Notes: generated from the letters alone by a model not told the origin. Shown: positions 32,701-40,811, numbered from the stretch's first letter. The stretch: 64,000 bases of DNA from Methanobacteriota archaeon (GCA_014239955.1 JAAZXW010000009.1:1-64000); one strand, 5' to 3'. Program-made: numbers and translations.

Positions 32701-33501
32701 CTTGTTGCAGATGGTTATTTGCCCAAGGTACCCAATCCATTCTCTTTGTTGTCTAAATCCTCCACGAGAACTCTTGCTCAGACTAGTTTCAACTTAACCA
32801 AGGCATTCCATCTGAAGTCTTCCTTCCTTCTGATTTTCTGCTGCCTTCTTACCGAAATGTACTACTTCCTTGACCCTATTATCATTGACATATTAGTTGT
32901 GCAATCTGGTTGGGGGGACGCAAAGTACAGCTTGATCGTTGGAGGGGGCGGTATCCTAGCAACCATGTTTGGCCAAATCGCGGGTGGTTTCCTCGGGGAA
33001 AAATTCGGCGTAAGGAGGATGGGAATGATTGGATTCACCTGCCTCGCGATATGCAATGGCATGCTAGCCGTCCTGGAACCACTCTGGACAAACACCCCAG
33101 TCATGGTGGTGTACGTGTTAATCAAAGGCTTCGTCACAGGTGTCGCCTTCATCGCTGTAGTTGCTGTGTGCATGAAAATGACATGGAGCAAGGTGGGCGG
33201 GACACAATTCACTGCATACATGTCGATGTTCAACCTAGGAGGGGTGGTAGCACTCTCCAAGACAGGGCAGGTTCTGAAATTCTTTGACAACGATGTCATC
33301 CCAGCAATCTACTCTGGTGCGGTCCTCACGTTGTTCGCCGTGATCTTCTTGATTTTCATTGACCCCGAGGAGTGTAACAGGGTTCTGGAGAATAAATCCG
33401 AAGATGGAGAAGTCATTGATGCCGAAATCATGGATGCCGATTTGGGAGAATCCGCTTGGTGGGACGAGGAAGGAGGCGGTGACACTGTCACAGCTGCATG
33501 A
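29770..33501 (+). CDS. subtilisin-like protease fused to an AmpG/SLC33-like MFS transporter
   Basis: A single uninterrupted 1243-codon frame. Residues 1-23 are a signal peptide, and about 50-150 form a propeptide-like region. An S8 domain follows with Asp191 (AILDTGVRG), His258 (SGTHGSHVAG), Asn365 (SAGNEFG) and Ser442 (SGTSMATPLMAG): a complete triad plus oxyanion residue. A beta-rich part (520-630) leads to a membrane helix at 638-657. From about 680 to 1205 there is a transporter of the AmpG/acetyl-CoA transporter type (YFAQGLPWGF; PWTFKWIWGPVID; GKRRLWVLFSQFG) with about 12 segments and an acidic loop near 895. The protease would lie outside and the transporter in the membrane, suggesting coupled digestion and uptake. 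No frameshift or internal start is evident. Confidence 0.93.
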   Translation: MGDRRSMFVPLALLVLIAPLAASSISVETSPQGGFDANGDWVPSIESDIHWNWWSHWSRDKDSNSLDDRLEWLIEQPEQTQRDWWKRAPEGSARVFVDYDHHPTDADISALESLGVEVTFRYGYLDTVSGTSPISKIIDEGGIRSLNGVVMVEDLGLAETNMHEAVPNMGVDTVWEDFGLDGTGSVIAILDTGVRGDHEGLNDMDDDPLTCIDDPPDPFDPDPDPLPSDCDPKIIAFFDAVLTDEEQDPSTSYDSGTHGSHVAGIAAGTGGGQTDPGTGLRYVGAAPGAHLINILACCDGDIEDVIQGAQWAIDNKEKYGIDIVTSSLGEQQFEVHLDNDGSSAWSRQMDMVVEAGIITTLSAGNEFGGLTVAGCNTIDSPGDANLPVTVASLDKDLGLAIYSSRGYTSDLRVKPDVAVIGSSIMAPDAATQDGYISKSGTSMATPLMAGIAALMIQANPDLTPTEFKDIISAHSIERDVQLLDDPGLNDCSLLETRPDNEFGFGQADPMAFVEAAGSIDRSLNISMEVATMGEVLNESYIHGSSSGAEVGSSGPGSKTKVEVRVGGGEWKEAVDDSPLGDWALWSIRLEPHVESGNSTIYARLVVDDEHISPIDARRVILLDIPAVADGSNDSDASKILIIAIALMFALMLGYVVFHRERLIEEWYDGESLTDNRLRRTASLCILYFAQGLPWGFAVVAFVAYLANNGFTAGETGTLLATIALPWTFKWIWGPVIDTLNIPIYGKRRLWVLFSQFGMALTIGIILFVPNLIEQIDIVITLMFIHNIFASLQDVSTDALAVDVLEDNEVSKVNGYMFASKRAGMIVGGAVLGGLVSSIGIRGMLAIQLPLLLLIMVLPMFLYEKPGTRLFPWSTRMSESTGSEKDSLSDESDEVDEKLYWDDPEESKWWAAVAVGKATFEEKISIPAFITIISIFIFVSGLVFAIASVDLTVPFYSKAKIVAFGGLVLATFVAFFNRLVADGYLPKVPNPFSLLSKSSTRTLAQTSFNLTKAFHLKSSFLLIFCCLLTEMYYFLDPIIIDILVVQSGWGDAKYSLIVGGGGILATMFGQIAGGFLGEKFGVRRMGMIGFTCLAICNGMLAVLEPLWTNTPVMVVYVLIKGFVTGVAFIAVVAVCMKMTWSKVGGTQFTAYMSMFNLGGVVALSKTGQVLKFFDNDVIPAIYSGAVLTLFAVIFLIFIDPEECNRVLENKSEDGEVIDAEIMDADLGESAWWDEEGGGDTVTAA

Positions 33502-33751
33502 TATCATCGAGAGTGCTGATGAGGACTTCCTCGTCTTCACTCAAACGATCTGCCCATACTGCACACGGGCGTTCAGGACTCTAGATTCTAAGGGCCTCAC
33601 TTACATGGAAGTGAATCTGGACAACTTCTTGGGACTGAGGAAGGACGTGGTTATGGAGACTGGACACAGGACCGTCCCCGTGGTGTTCGACATGCGTGGA
33701 GACGTCCCGATCTTTGTTGGGGGGTCTGACCGCCTTATGGAATACCTCTAG
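33479..33751 (+). CDS. glutaredoxin-like protein
   Basis: A 90-residue glutaredoxin with the dithiol active site TICPYCTRAF (Cys25, Cys28) and the cis-proline strand TVPVVFDMRG, then GGSDRLMEYL as in glutaredoxins that bind glutathione or a similar thiol. The frame is open to 33359, but the first 40 codons overlap the transporter gene and do not look coding. GTG at 33479 is preferred, preceded by AGGAGG at 33471-33476 and GAGGA at 33466-33470; it overlaps the upstream gene by 23 bases. The stop shares bases with the stop of the convergent lipoprotein gene (CTAG at 33748-33751). Confidence 0.88.
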   Translation: MTLSQLHDIIESADEDFLVFTQTICPYCTRAFRTLDSKGLTYMEVNLDNFLGLRKDVVMETGHRTVPVVFDMRGDVPIFVGGSDRLMEYL

Positions 33752-34731
33752 AGGCTCCATGACTGAGTGATTCCGCCAGCTATCCTCACCCTCAAGAAGG
33801 TGGAGCTACCTGTGAAGGTGGCCGTGAGGGTGTATTCCCCCGAGGGATAGGGAATCGTCCCTAGAGTACCCATCTCGCTTGCTCCGGGCCCCCAAATCCT
33901 CTCCAGTGCCGAGATTGACGTGTGGTCCCTCAGAGTCATGGAGATGGATGAGCCCGAGCCACAATCGGCATCAATGAAGTAGATCATCTCGTCCCACTCA
34001 CCATCGCTCTGGTGGTCGTTAACGAGAAACGTGTCACGAATCTCGATGTCGTTACCGGTATCTTCCCAAGTGTCGCCGAACAGGTCCCCTCCCCTCACGA
34101 AGTATACATCACCGGTGTGACCCGAACCACTATCGGAAAGCATCATCCTGAGATTCGTGACTCCCATCGGATCCTTCCATGTGAATGAGTAGAAGAAACC
34201 GGCTTCGTTGTCGAACACGTAATCCAGTCTCGAACCGTCGGAAGAGGTGGCGATAATCACCGCCGTGCTCCCTGATATGTCGGAGACGAAAGCATCCCAC
34301 TCCATGGAGAATAGCGTGAATGACCATGCATTACCCTCCTCGAGGGGGAAACTCAGAACCGTCTGCGCGACACCGTTCTCGAAGGTCCCCAATTCGGAAT
34401 GGGTAATCCTCCCTAGGAATGGGTTGTGGTTGAGCACCGCATGGCGCCTAGCCTCTGTCAGGCTGGAAATAGCAAGCATGTATGCAGTCCCATCCTCTTC
34501 ACTGGTGCTAGCAACCACCAGCCTAGCAGTGTCGTCACTGTAATCCGGGGTCGAGAAGGTGTAGAGCCACCAGTCCCCAGTCTCCCATGCAGCGACTTCG
34601 AAAACACCCGATGAAGGGCCTCCCGAGTCTGACTGGCCTCCCGAGCACCCAGCAAGGGATGACAACAGTAGTACCACTAGGATTGCAAATGCACGACTCG
34701 ACCTCACGACTCTCGCTAGAGCCGCCCCCAT
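33748..34731 (-). CDS. secreted lipoprotein, function unknown
   Basis: A 327-residue protein. The N-terminus is basic (MGAALARVVRSSRAF), followed by a hydrophobic stretch and the lipobox LAGC near residue 30, then a Ser/Gly-rich linker. The rest is beta-rich, with many Trp, Asp and Thr residues (AWETGDWWLYTFSTPDYSD in part), Cys-poor, and without enzyme motifs that I recognise. It probably sits on the outer face of the membrane. ATG at 34731 is chosen over the TTG at 34734. The next gene upstream on this strand is the membrane pyrophosphatase, ending 27 bases away. Confidence 0.8.
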   Translation of the reverse strand: MGAALARVVRSSRAFAILVVLLLSSLAGCSGGQSDSGGPSSGVFEVAAWETGDWWLYTFSTPDYSDDTARLVVASTSEEDGTAYMLAISSLTEARRHAVLNHNPFLGRITHSELGTFENGVAQTVLSFPLEEGNAWSFTLFSMEWDAFVSDISGSTAVIIATSSDGSRLDYVFDNEAGFFYSFTWKDPMGVTNLRMMLSDSGSGHTGDVYFVRGGDLFGDTWEDTGNDIEIRDTFLVNDHQSDGEWDEMIYFIDADCGSGSSISMTLRDHTSISALERIWGPGASEMGTLGTIPYPSGEYTLTATFTGSSTFLRVRIAGGITQSWSL

Positions 34732-34758
34732 CAAGAGCCTGACGCTTGTACGATTTCC

Positions 34759-36837
34759 CTAAAGGGACCCTAACTCACCAGTCTTGGTCAACATCCCAGC
34801 GATTACCACGCTGACGATGCTCATCAGCTTGATCAGGATATTCAGGGATGGTCCACTTGTGTCCTTGAATGGATCCCCAATCGTGTCCCCAACTACTGCG
34901 GCATTATGTGCATCGTCGCCCTTGGCGGCCCCCTCAATGTGACCTTGCTCTATGGCCTTCTTCGCGTTGTCCCATGCCCCGCCTGCGTTTGCCATGAATA
35001 GGGCCATCAGGACTCCGCTTGCAGTTGCTCCGGCAAGGGTTCCGCCCAGTGCAGCGCTACCTAGTAGTAGACCGATTATCACCGGGCTCGAAATAGCAAC
35101 AACACCTGGCATCACCATTTCGCGTAGAGCTGCCTTGGTAGAGATGTCCACGCAGGTGGCACTGTCTGGCTCCACTCCTTCACGTCCCTCCAGGAGTCCA
35201 TCGATCTCCCTGAACTGCCTCCTAATCTCTGCGATCATCTCCTCTGCTGCACGTCCAACCGACTTCATCGTCATCGCTGCAACTACGAATGGCAGTGATG
35301 CCCCGATCAGTAGTCCGATGACGACCATTGGCTCCGTCAGGCTCAGGTCTGCCGCCTCAAGCCCAGCACTGGTCTTGAAAGCGGCGAAAAGAGCGAGCGC
35401 GGTCAAAGCCGCACTGCCAATCGCGAAACCCTTCCCAATTGCTGCCGTGGTGTTCCCAATTGAGTCAAGGCCATCGGTAATCTCTCTCACATCGTCTCCT
35501 AGTCCTGACATCTCGGCAATTCCTCCAGCATTGTCTACCACTGGGCCATAAGCGTCCACAGTCATGGTCACGCCAACTGTCCCCAGCATCCCCATGGCTG
35601 CCATTGCAATGCCGTATAGGCCGAGATCCCCTTCGCCCATCACGTGATCGGCCCCGAAAATTCCTGCAGCTATCAGGAGAACTGGGAGGAAAACCGACTG
35701 CATCCCTACTGCAAGTCCCGCTATTGCGTTGGTTGCACTGCCAGTCTTACTCGCTTCCCCGATGTAGGGTATTGCCCGGACCTTGAAGAAAAACACGTCC
35801 TCTATCCCCGTGTAGTACTCAGTAACCAGTCCAATCAGTATCCCGACGAGGGAACCGATCGCGACAGCTTGGATTACCGTGGTTGGTAGCTCTAGGTAAT
35901 CTAGGGCGAAGTAGCCACCAGCAATGAACAGCCCCGCTCCAATGAATGTGGTATTCCTCAGAGCTGCTCCGGGATCCATGTTCTGCATTGCAGCGATCGA
36001 GAAGACGCCAATTATGGAAGCGATGTAACCAACTACTGCCAGTACGATCGGAATCATCACGTAGTCGGGGCCGAGAAGATCCTCGTTGGCCGCTGCAATC
36101 ACCATTGCTGCGATGATGCTCCCAACGAATGACTCGAAGATGTCTGCACCCATTCCGGCAACGTCTCCCACATTGTCGCCGACGTTATCCGCGATGACTC
36201 CGGGGTTCCGCGGGTCGTCCTCGGGAATCCCTGCCTCAACCTTGCCAACTAGATCCGCGCCCACATCTGCTGCCTTGGTGTAAATCCCCCCACCTACACG
36301 TGCGAAGAGGGCGATTGAAGATGCACCCATGCCGAATCCCGCTATGTTTTCCACCGTTAGGAACCCGGTTTCAGTAAGGTAGTACATGAGAGAAATTCCC
36401 GCTAGACCCAATCCTCCTACGGCTAGCCCCATCACTGCTCCGCCATTGTATGATGTTGTTAGAGCGGCAGATTGCCCACCATCGGCTGCAGCCTGTGCCG
36501 TCCGGCCATTCGCGCTGGTGGCTGAACGCATTCCGGAGAAACCAGCTGCAACACTGCACAGTGCACCAATGATGAATGCCACCATGGTCTCCATGCCGAG
36601 GCCATTCTCTTCCCCTCCAAGTAGAAGGGCGATCGCCACGATGACAATGAAACCTGAGAGCAACTTGTACTCGGCGTAAAGGAATGCCATCGCACCGTCC
36701 TGGATTCGCTCGGTAATCTTGGCGACAGTCTCGTTTTCAATCTTTATTGAATTCACCTTGTTGTACAGGAAGAATGCAACGACAAGCCCGAAAAGACCCG
36801 CTGCAATCCCTATAATCCCTAGTTGTTCTCCATCCAT
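34759..36837 (-). CDS. hppA: membrane-bound ion-translocating pyrophosphatase, K+-dependent type
   Basis: A 692-residue membrane pyrophosphatase with about 16 helices, which uses PPi hydrolysis to pump H+ (or Na+). The substrate-binding loop is visible as [19 protein letters not shown] (in part) and [20 protein letters not shown]. The C-terminal partner is [21 protein letters not shown] (in part). In [10 protein letters not shown] the residue after GNTT-Ala is Ala where K+-independent enzymes carry Lys, so K+ dependence is predicted. ATG at 36837 gives the typical start [11 protein letters not shown]; the longer frame to 37077 would run into the amidotransferase gene. A TATA-like box lies 38-45 bases before this ATG. 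Confidence 0.96.
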   Translation of the reverse strand: MDGEQLGIIGIAAGLFGLVVAFFLYNKVNSIKIENETVAKITERIQDGAMAFLYAEYKLLSGFIVIVAIALLLGGEENGLGMETMVAFIIGALCSVAAGFSGMRSATSANGRTAQAAADGGQSAALTTSYNGGAVMGLAVGGLGLAGISLMYYLTETGFLTVENIAGFGMGASSIALFARVGGGIYTKAADVGADLVGKVEAGIPEDDPRNPGVIADNVGDNVGDVAGMGADIFESFVGSIIAAMVIAAANEDLLGPDYVMIPIVLAVVGYIASIIGVFSIAAMQNMDPGAALRNTTFIGAGLFIAGGYFALDYLELPTTVIQAVAIGSLVGILIGLVTEYYTGIEDVFFFKVRAIPYIGEASKTGSATNAIAGLAVGMQSVFLPVLLIAAGIFGADHVMGEGDLGLYGIAMAAMGMLGTVGVTMTVDAYGPVVDNAGGIAEMSGLGDDVREITDGLDSIGNTTAAIGKGFAIGSAALTALALFAAFKTSAGLEAADLSLTEPMVVIGLLIGASLPFVVAAMTMKSVGRAAEEMIAEIRRQFREIDGLLEGREGVEPDSATCVDISTKAALREMVMPGVVAISSPVIIGLLLGSAALGGTLAGATASGVLMALFMANAGGAWDNAKKAIEQGHIEGAAKGDDAHNAAVVGDTIGDPFKDTSGPSLNILIKLMSIVSVVIAGMLTKTGELGSL

Positions 36838-36874
36838 AGTTACACCATCAGTTCGGCTCGCCGAATAGAGTGCT

Positions 36875-36882
36875 CTATTTAA
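36875..36882 (-). promoter_or_regulatory. TATA-like box before hppA
   Basis: The coding-strand TTAAATAG is the same octamer seen before the HTH_10 regulator. It is centred about 41 bases before the ATG at 36837, giving a predicted 5' leader of about 15 bases. It supports placing the hppA start at 36837 and not at the longer frame. Confidence 0.5.
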
Positions 36883-36914
36883 TCCAAATCCATTTGCAAA
36901 ACTACCTTTGCCGA

Positions 36915-37820
36915 TTAACCAATATTTGCATGGATTGCCGAGGCAAATGAATTCAGAACGCCCGCACCGTCGTGTTCGCGTTGGAAGGCACCCATTTCTT
37001 CCTCGGAAATGTGACCCCATTCGAATGCTCTTTCCACTCTCGCCTTGGCTGCTTCGGGATGAAACTGAACCCCCCACGCAGGGAGGGCCCGACCATCTTC
37101 ACACATCACTCGAACTGCGGTCACCCTATTGTGTTCCGCTGAACCCAGTAGCAAGCAACTATCCGGTACGGTAGTCACGTGGTCTTGGTGGGAATAAAGG
37201 GCAACTGGAGCGCCACCCTTTCCGCTACCTCTGGAGTCAAACAGGTCATCCGACAAACCTTCATGGTTCAGTGAAAGTTCCCAAACTCCACTTGACATGG
37301 AATTCGCTCTCTCGACAGTAGCTCCAAGTGAATGACAGAGAAGTTGGTGGCCAAAGCATATTCCTAGTGTGGGTATCCCCATTCTGGATGAGCACCTAAG
37401 TAGCGATCCACCGCCATTCATCCATTTCTCCCACATTGTCACATTCCTCCTCGAACCGCTACAAACAACAGCATCAGGTTCGATAGATTGGATCCAAGTC
37501 TCGGTCAAACCATCAGTCCCATGTAGAGGCATGGCTACTCTCCTGAAAATCACCTCATTCCCCGACATCTCCATACTGCAATCACCCCAGAATGGGTACT
37601 CGTAATCCCAATTTGGCACGTCATTCTCAGATAGTCCGACCAAGCCTTCGTCCTGTGCCCGAACACCAATTTCTTCCGATTGCATTTGAGGGGTGACTAG
37701 CAGAACCTCCACCGCGCTCCTTTCAGCAATCGGTTGGATTACCTCTTGATTCCCACCATGCCCGAACTCCGATCTCTCGACCAAGAGGTCGATTAGGATG
37801 ACTCTGGTAACTCGCCCCAC
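36915..37820 (-). CDS. class I glutamine amidotransferase-like protein
   Basis: A class I GATase-like protein of about 301 residues from GTG at 37820; the frame is open to ATG 37880 (321 residues). The nucleophile elbow is [15 protein letters not shown], and the catalytic His/Glu pair is in [12 protein letters not shown]. The first 100 residues before the GATase domain ([15 protein letters not shown] onward) are like those of some GMP-synthase-type or GATase1 stand-alone proteins. It may hydrolyse gamma-glutamyl compounds or supply ammonia to a partner; no synthetase partner is adjacent. The upstream ATG at 37880 would overlap the ATG of the divergent NifU-like gene, so the shorter start is preferred, with modest confidence. 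Confidence 0.82.
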   Translation of the reverse strand: MGRVTRVILIDLLVERSEFGHGGNQEVIQPIAERSAVEVLLVTPQMQSEEIGVRAQDEGLVGLSENDVPNWDYEYPFWGDCSMEMSGNEVIFRRVAMPLHGTDGLTETWIQSIEPDAVVCSGSRRNVTMWEKWMNGGGSLLRCSSRMGIPTLGICFGHQLLCHSLGATVERANSMSSGVWELSLNHEGLSDDLFDSRGSGKGGAPVALYSHQDHVTTVPDSCLLLGSAEHNRVTAVRVMCEDGRALPAWGVQFHPEAAKARVERAFEWGHISEEEMGAFQREHDGAGVLNSFASAIHANIG

Positions 37821-37878
37821 ACTATCACGGAGAGGCAATTCTTTGAAAGACCCCCGCCCCTCAAGGATGATGAGCAGC

Positions 37879-38154
37879 ATGGTCGACAAACAACTAATTC
37901 TGGATTCGGTCGGGCCTGTCCAAGCAGTTCTAGATGCTCATGACGGGGTGGTAAACGTAGTAGACACAACCGATGGAGTGATCATGATTTCCCTAGAAGG
38001 AGGGTGCACTGGGTGCAGTTCAACACCCATGACTGCTATGCAGATTTACTACTCTCTGATGAAGCTAGACCAGGTTGAGGACGTCGTGTTCGTCAATGGC
38101 GAGCTTCCCGCTTACATGCGCTCTTTCATAGATGACAAGCTAAACTCGGAGTAG
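37879..38154 (+). CDS. NifU C-terminal domain protein (Fe-S carrier)
   Basis: A 91-residue stand-alone NifU-type domain. The cluster-binding motif is GGCTGCSSTP (Cys43, Cys46), preceded by the conserved strands DGVVNVVDTTDGVIMISLEG (in part). Such proteins carry or deliver Fe-S clusters, which suits a cell with many Fe-S enzymes (the molybdenum hydroxylase and the HdrD-like protein in this window). The frame opens at 37798, but ATG at 37879 gives the compact domain; ATG at 37867 is an alternative. It is divergent from the amidotransferase gene and convergent with the small membrane-protein gene, whose stop is one base away. Confidence 0.9.
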   Translation: MVDKQLILDSVGPVQAVLDAHDGVVNVVDTTDGVIMISLEGGCTGCSSTPMTAMQIYYSLMKLDQVEDVVFVNGELPAYMRSFIDDKLNSE

Positions 38155-38155
38155 G

Positions 38156-38485
38156 TCACTCCTCATCCTGGGATTTCATTATACTGTGTGGGTTTGCCTC
38201 TCCTTGGACGTCCGTACCCTTGATGTTCATGACCGATGCCAATGCCATCATTGCTGCAATCACCGCAAAGGGTCTTGCTATTTTCTTGGAACCCCAGATC
38301 TCACCTCCAGAATAGTGTAGTGAGAACAGAAGTGCAGCTGAAGTTAGGCATATGGCGGCGATTACCCTCTGTGCCATTATTTCACTCCCCGTTGTCCTCG
38401 ATAGTGACCCTATTGCCATCCAGAGGAAGGTCGCTAAGCTACACAGCCCCAATGAAGCCGCCTCAATGAACTCCAGGTATCCCAC
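38156..38485 (-). CDS. small membrane protein, unknown
   Basis: A 109-residue protein with three hydrophobic segments near residues 8-27, 40-57 and 70-86 and a polar C-terminal tail of about 23 residues. No family is recognised. The start is GTG at 38485. It stands alone on the minus strand between the NifU-like gene and the plus-strand membrane-protein pair. Codon use looks coding (no low-complexity or skewed residues), but there is no supporting motif. Confidence 0.65.
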   Translation of the reverse strand: MGYLEFIEAASLGLCSLATFLWMAIGSLSRTTGSEIMAQRVIAAICLTSAALLFSLHYSGGEIWGSKKIARPFAVIAAMMALASVMNIKGTDVQGEANPHSIMKSQDEE

Positions 38486-38535
38486 ATCCGACCCTGAGGG
38501 GGACAGTTTGAGTATCTTCTGATAATCAATAACCC

Positions 38536-38542
38536 AATATAT
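38536..38542 (+). promoter_or_regulatory. TATA-like box before the 38563 gene
   Basis: AATATAT is centred 24 bases before the GTG at 38563, which supports that start and predicts a leaderless transcript covering the two membrane-protein genes that follow. Confidence 0.4.
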
Positions 38543-38562
38543 CTCCCTCTGAATGGACTCCC

Positions 38563-38958
38563 GTGGGCACTTCTCCTAGATCCAGGTGGTCCAATCGAGA
38601 CGACTCTTCATACCAAGTTAGTAAGTCCGAAGTCAAAACCAGAAAAAAGACCAGATTTAGCGAATGGACTAAGCCGAAATCCGACTCATCGGCTCCTATA
38701 CTGATTGTCGGACAGTTGACTAGCCTAGTGTCACTAATGATGTTCCATACTGGGACTGAGTCTTCAGGCCCAGGAAGCACCGAGGGCGCCTCAGTTTGGG
38801 CATTGGGTGAATCCGCTCTCATTGTTACATTAGTTTTCGGACTAATCTCATTTCTGTCCCTTTTCCGAGTATCAATTTCCCACAAGGCACCTAAGCGGAG
38901 GAGAAGAATTGCTAGAGTTTGGCTACTAGCAGTAATCCTTGCTACGCAACTGACTTGA
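38563..38958 (+). CDS. two-segment membrane protein, unknown
   Basis: A 131-residue protein with a polar, basic N-terminal tail (about 43 residues) and two or three hydrophobic segments near 45-60, 83-102 and 117-130, with a basic loop KAPKRRRRIAR between the last two. I recognise no family. The start is GTG at 38563, with a TATA-like box at the right distance. It is followed after 33 bases by another membrane protein on the same strand. The antisense frame on the other strand is low-complexity and taken as a shadow. Confidence 0.65.
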   Translation: MGTSPRSRWSNRDDSSYQVSKSEVKTRKKTRFSEWTKPKSDSSAPILIVGQLTSLVSLMMFHTGTESSGPGSTEGASVWALGESALIVTLVFGLISFLSLFRVSISHKAPKRRRRIARVWLLAVILATQLT

Positions 38959-38991
38959 GTGACTTTGCATTGCGACTGCTGGTAATCGTCC

Positions 38992-39855
38992 ATGCACCCC
39001 CTGGCCAGAGTGATATTTGTGATTTCAGGAACAATGACTTTTGTTGGCTTTTTTTTCATGATCACCGGAACCACGATACCTTTCTTCGATTCCCAAGAAG
39101 AAGTGGAAATAGAGTTCGCTTTTTCGGGCCAAAGTGCCACACTACACTTCGAGCAGACTGAATCGCCACCCAACAATGGCTGGGCAGTATACTCTTTTGG
39201 ACAATACTTGGACGGTGATGAGGATGGGATTTGGGATGATTGTGGAATTCTTGAGATATCCCTAACCAACGATTCAGAGGTGAACTTCTTCTATCCCAAT
39301 TGTGATAATTCGACCAAGAGAGAAGAGGTAGCAGACATGATTTACGTAGGTCAACTGTGCTTTGACCCGACCAATGAATCTTCATCTATTTGCATCGAAG
39401 GGAATTACAGTTTCGAATCAAATGTTTTCGTCAAACTCTCCCAAGAGTTCGGGCAAAATGACGACCAATCTCTATTTTCGCGTATTATCGAATGGATCGT
39501 GGATGGTTTTGCCACTGGTAGGACAATTCTTTGCGCCTCTTTTCCCTTGATGATTCTGGGGGCATTCTTAGCCGTCTTACTGTCCGATGAGGACGAGCAA
39601 ACCCCGAAAAAGACAAGTGGAGGCCCCACAGCTGAATGGCGGGCATACTCCCTCACGGGCCAGGAGAGGGGTGACGACGGCCTCCCGAAGGCATTCAGCA
39701 GGCATTCTGAGAAGAAGGATATTTACAGGAAACCAAGGAAAGGAAACGTCCGCGGGGGGGTCCACAAATCTGGGGGGCTCTACTTGGATGGCTGGACAGA
39801 TGAAGACTCCGATGCCGCGTACAAGAAAAAAGTCCAGGATCGTCGGGATAGATGA
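38992..39855 (+). CDS. bitopic membrane protein with acidic outside domain and basic tail
   Basis: A 287-residue protein with membrane segments near 7-29 and 182-198. The 150 residues between them are acidic and beta-rich, with three Cys residues and several N-glycosylation-type sites. The tail of about 85 residues is basic and Gly/Lys-rich (EKKDIYRKPRKGNVRGG), likely cytoplasmic. No known domain is recognised. ATG at 38992 directly precedes the first membrane segment. The stop ends two bases from the stop of the small convergent gene at 39857. It may act with the preceding gene product. Confidence 0.75.
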   Translation: MHPLARVIFVISGTMTFVGFFFMITGTTIPFFDSQEEVEIEFAFSGQSATLHFEQTESPPNNGWAVYSFGQYLDGDEDGIWDDCGILEISLTNDSEVNFFYPNCDNSTKREEVADMIYVGQLCFDPTNESSSICIEGNYSFESNVFVKLSQEFGQNDDQSLFSRIIEWIVDGFATGRTILCASFPLMILGAFLAVLLSDEDEQTPKKTSGGPTAEWRAYSLTGQERGDDGLPKAFSRHSEKKDIYRKPRKGNVRGGVHKSGGLYLDGWTDEDSDAAYKKKVQDRRDR

Positions 39856-39856
39856 G

Positions 39857-40012
39857 TCAACGCAAGATTGGCAGCAGCATCAGGAAGATTCCCACGATCA
39901 CCATCGCCACTACGACTCGACGGAGAAAATCGAAGATAGAATCCAGAACCATGCCGCTATACGAGCCACGTCCCTTGCCGACATAGATTCGAGGGGGCTC
40001 TTCCTCGTCCAT
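39857..40012 (-). CDS. 51-residue single-pass membrane peptide downstream of nadE
   Basis: A short frame not covered by a longer ORF. It begins MDEEEPPRIYVGKGRGSYS, has an amphipathic stretch DSIFDFLRR, then one hydrophobic helix of about 18 residues (VVVAMVIVGIFLMLLPI) and ends with Arg. The ATG directly abuts the TAG stop of nadE (TAGATG), a typical coupled arrangement. The acidic-basic-hydrophobic layout is that of a small membrane protein and not random sequence. The stop lies two bases from that of the convergent gene, so the segment is filled exactly. No homologue is known to me. Confidence 0.65.
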   Translation of the reverse strand: MDEEEPPRIYVGKGRGSYSGMVLDSIFDFLRRVVVAMVIVGIFLMLLPILR

Positions 40013-40804
40013 CTAATTCCCTCTATCATCAGAATTTAGTTTGAATACGGGGATGCGGCTCATCTTGTGCAAGTTGGTTGTATGCAACCCCATGTATATC
40101 TCTAAGACTTCCTGCTCACGTTCTGATATATCCGATTCCGATGGTTTTTCTGCCTCCTTCATCGCCCACTCAAGCTCTTCGTAAGAAGCACCGATCTGCT
40201 CCTCATCGGTCCTCCCATCACCCCACAAACCGTCCGTGGGAGGAGTTTCTCGGATTTCCTTTAGAATTTCCAATTCCTCCCCTATCGCATACACATCCGA
40301 CTTGAATAAATCAGCAATGGGGGAGATGTCCACACCTCCATCCCCGTATTTGGTGAAGAACCCGACTCCGAAGTCCTCTACTTTGTTACCCGTTCCAACT
40401 ACAATGCCGTTGTTAGACCCAGCAATGGCATACAAGGTTGTCATCCGTAACCTAGCACGGGAGTTAGCAAGGGATAATTCGGAAATCCCATCTTCCCTCA
40501 ATTCTGAGCAAAACTTGTCGTAGGTCGAAGATAGATCGAAATCCCTACTCTCGACATTCCCCCACTTCGACTTCATCCATTCAATGTGGCTATTCGAGAG
40601 TTCATACTGCAACGGGTCCTGGTGGATTGGCATATTCAGAACAACGGTTTCCATCCCTGTCATTGCCGAGAGGGTGGAGGTCACTGCCGAATCTATTCCT
40701 CCCGAAACTCCAACTACTAGAGTCTCGATGCCATTACCTTCGGCGTAATCCTTGATCCAAATGGAGATTTCCTCAGCTATTTTTCCCCAGTCTTTCACAC
40801 TCAC
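40013..40804 (-). CDS. nadE: NAD+ synthetase, ammonia-dependent
   Basis: A 263-residue NAD synthetase of the N-type ATP pyrophosphatase family, which converts deamido-NAD to NAD. The PP-loop is VVGVSGGIDSAVTSTL (about 29-44), and the deamido-NAD region includes GTGNKVEDFGVGFFTKYGDGG (in part; about 137-157), then PPTDGLWGDGRTDEEQIG. There is no N-terminal glutaminase domain, so ammonia is the likely nitrogen donor. The start is GTG at 40804, only 7 bases after the HMA-DUF4396 gene stop, with the 51-residue gene immediately downstream. Confidence 0.96.
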   Translation of the reverse strand: MSVKDWGKIAEEISIWIKDYAEGNGIETLVVGVSGGIDSAVTSTLSAMTGMETVVLNMPIHQDPLQYELSNSHIEWMKSKWGNVESRDFDLSSTYDKFCSELREDGISELSLANSRARLRMTTLYAIAGSNNGIVVGTGNKVEDFGVGFFTKYGDGGVDISPIADLFKSDVYAIGEELEILKEIRETPPTDGLWGDGRTDEEQIGASYEELEWAMKEAEKPSESDISEREQEVLEIYMGLHTTNLHKMSRIPVFKLNSDDRGN

Positions 40805-40811
40805 ACTCTCC

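Noticed and set aside
36838-37077. N-terminal extension of hppA by 80 residues
   Set aside because: The extra residues are Arg/Ser/Cys-rich, overlap the amidotransferase gene and do not resemble the first helix of the family. The ATG at 36837 gives the expected start.
38526-39269. 247-residue minus-strand ORF opposite the membrane-protein pair
   Set aside because: It overlaps two plus-strand frames with clear membrane segments, is Ser/Ile-rich without motif, and has no start context. It looks like an antisense shadow.
39587-40039. 150-residue plus-strand ORF bridging the membrane protein and nadE
   Set aside because: It runs across two better-supported genes and the new 51-residue gene. It is His/Arg-rich and low-complexity.
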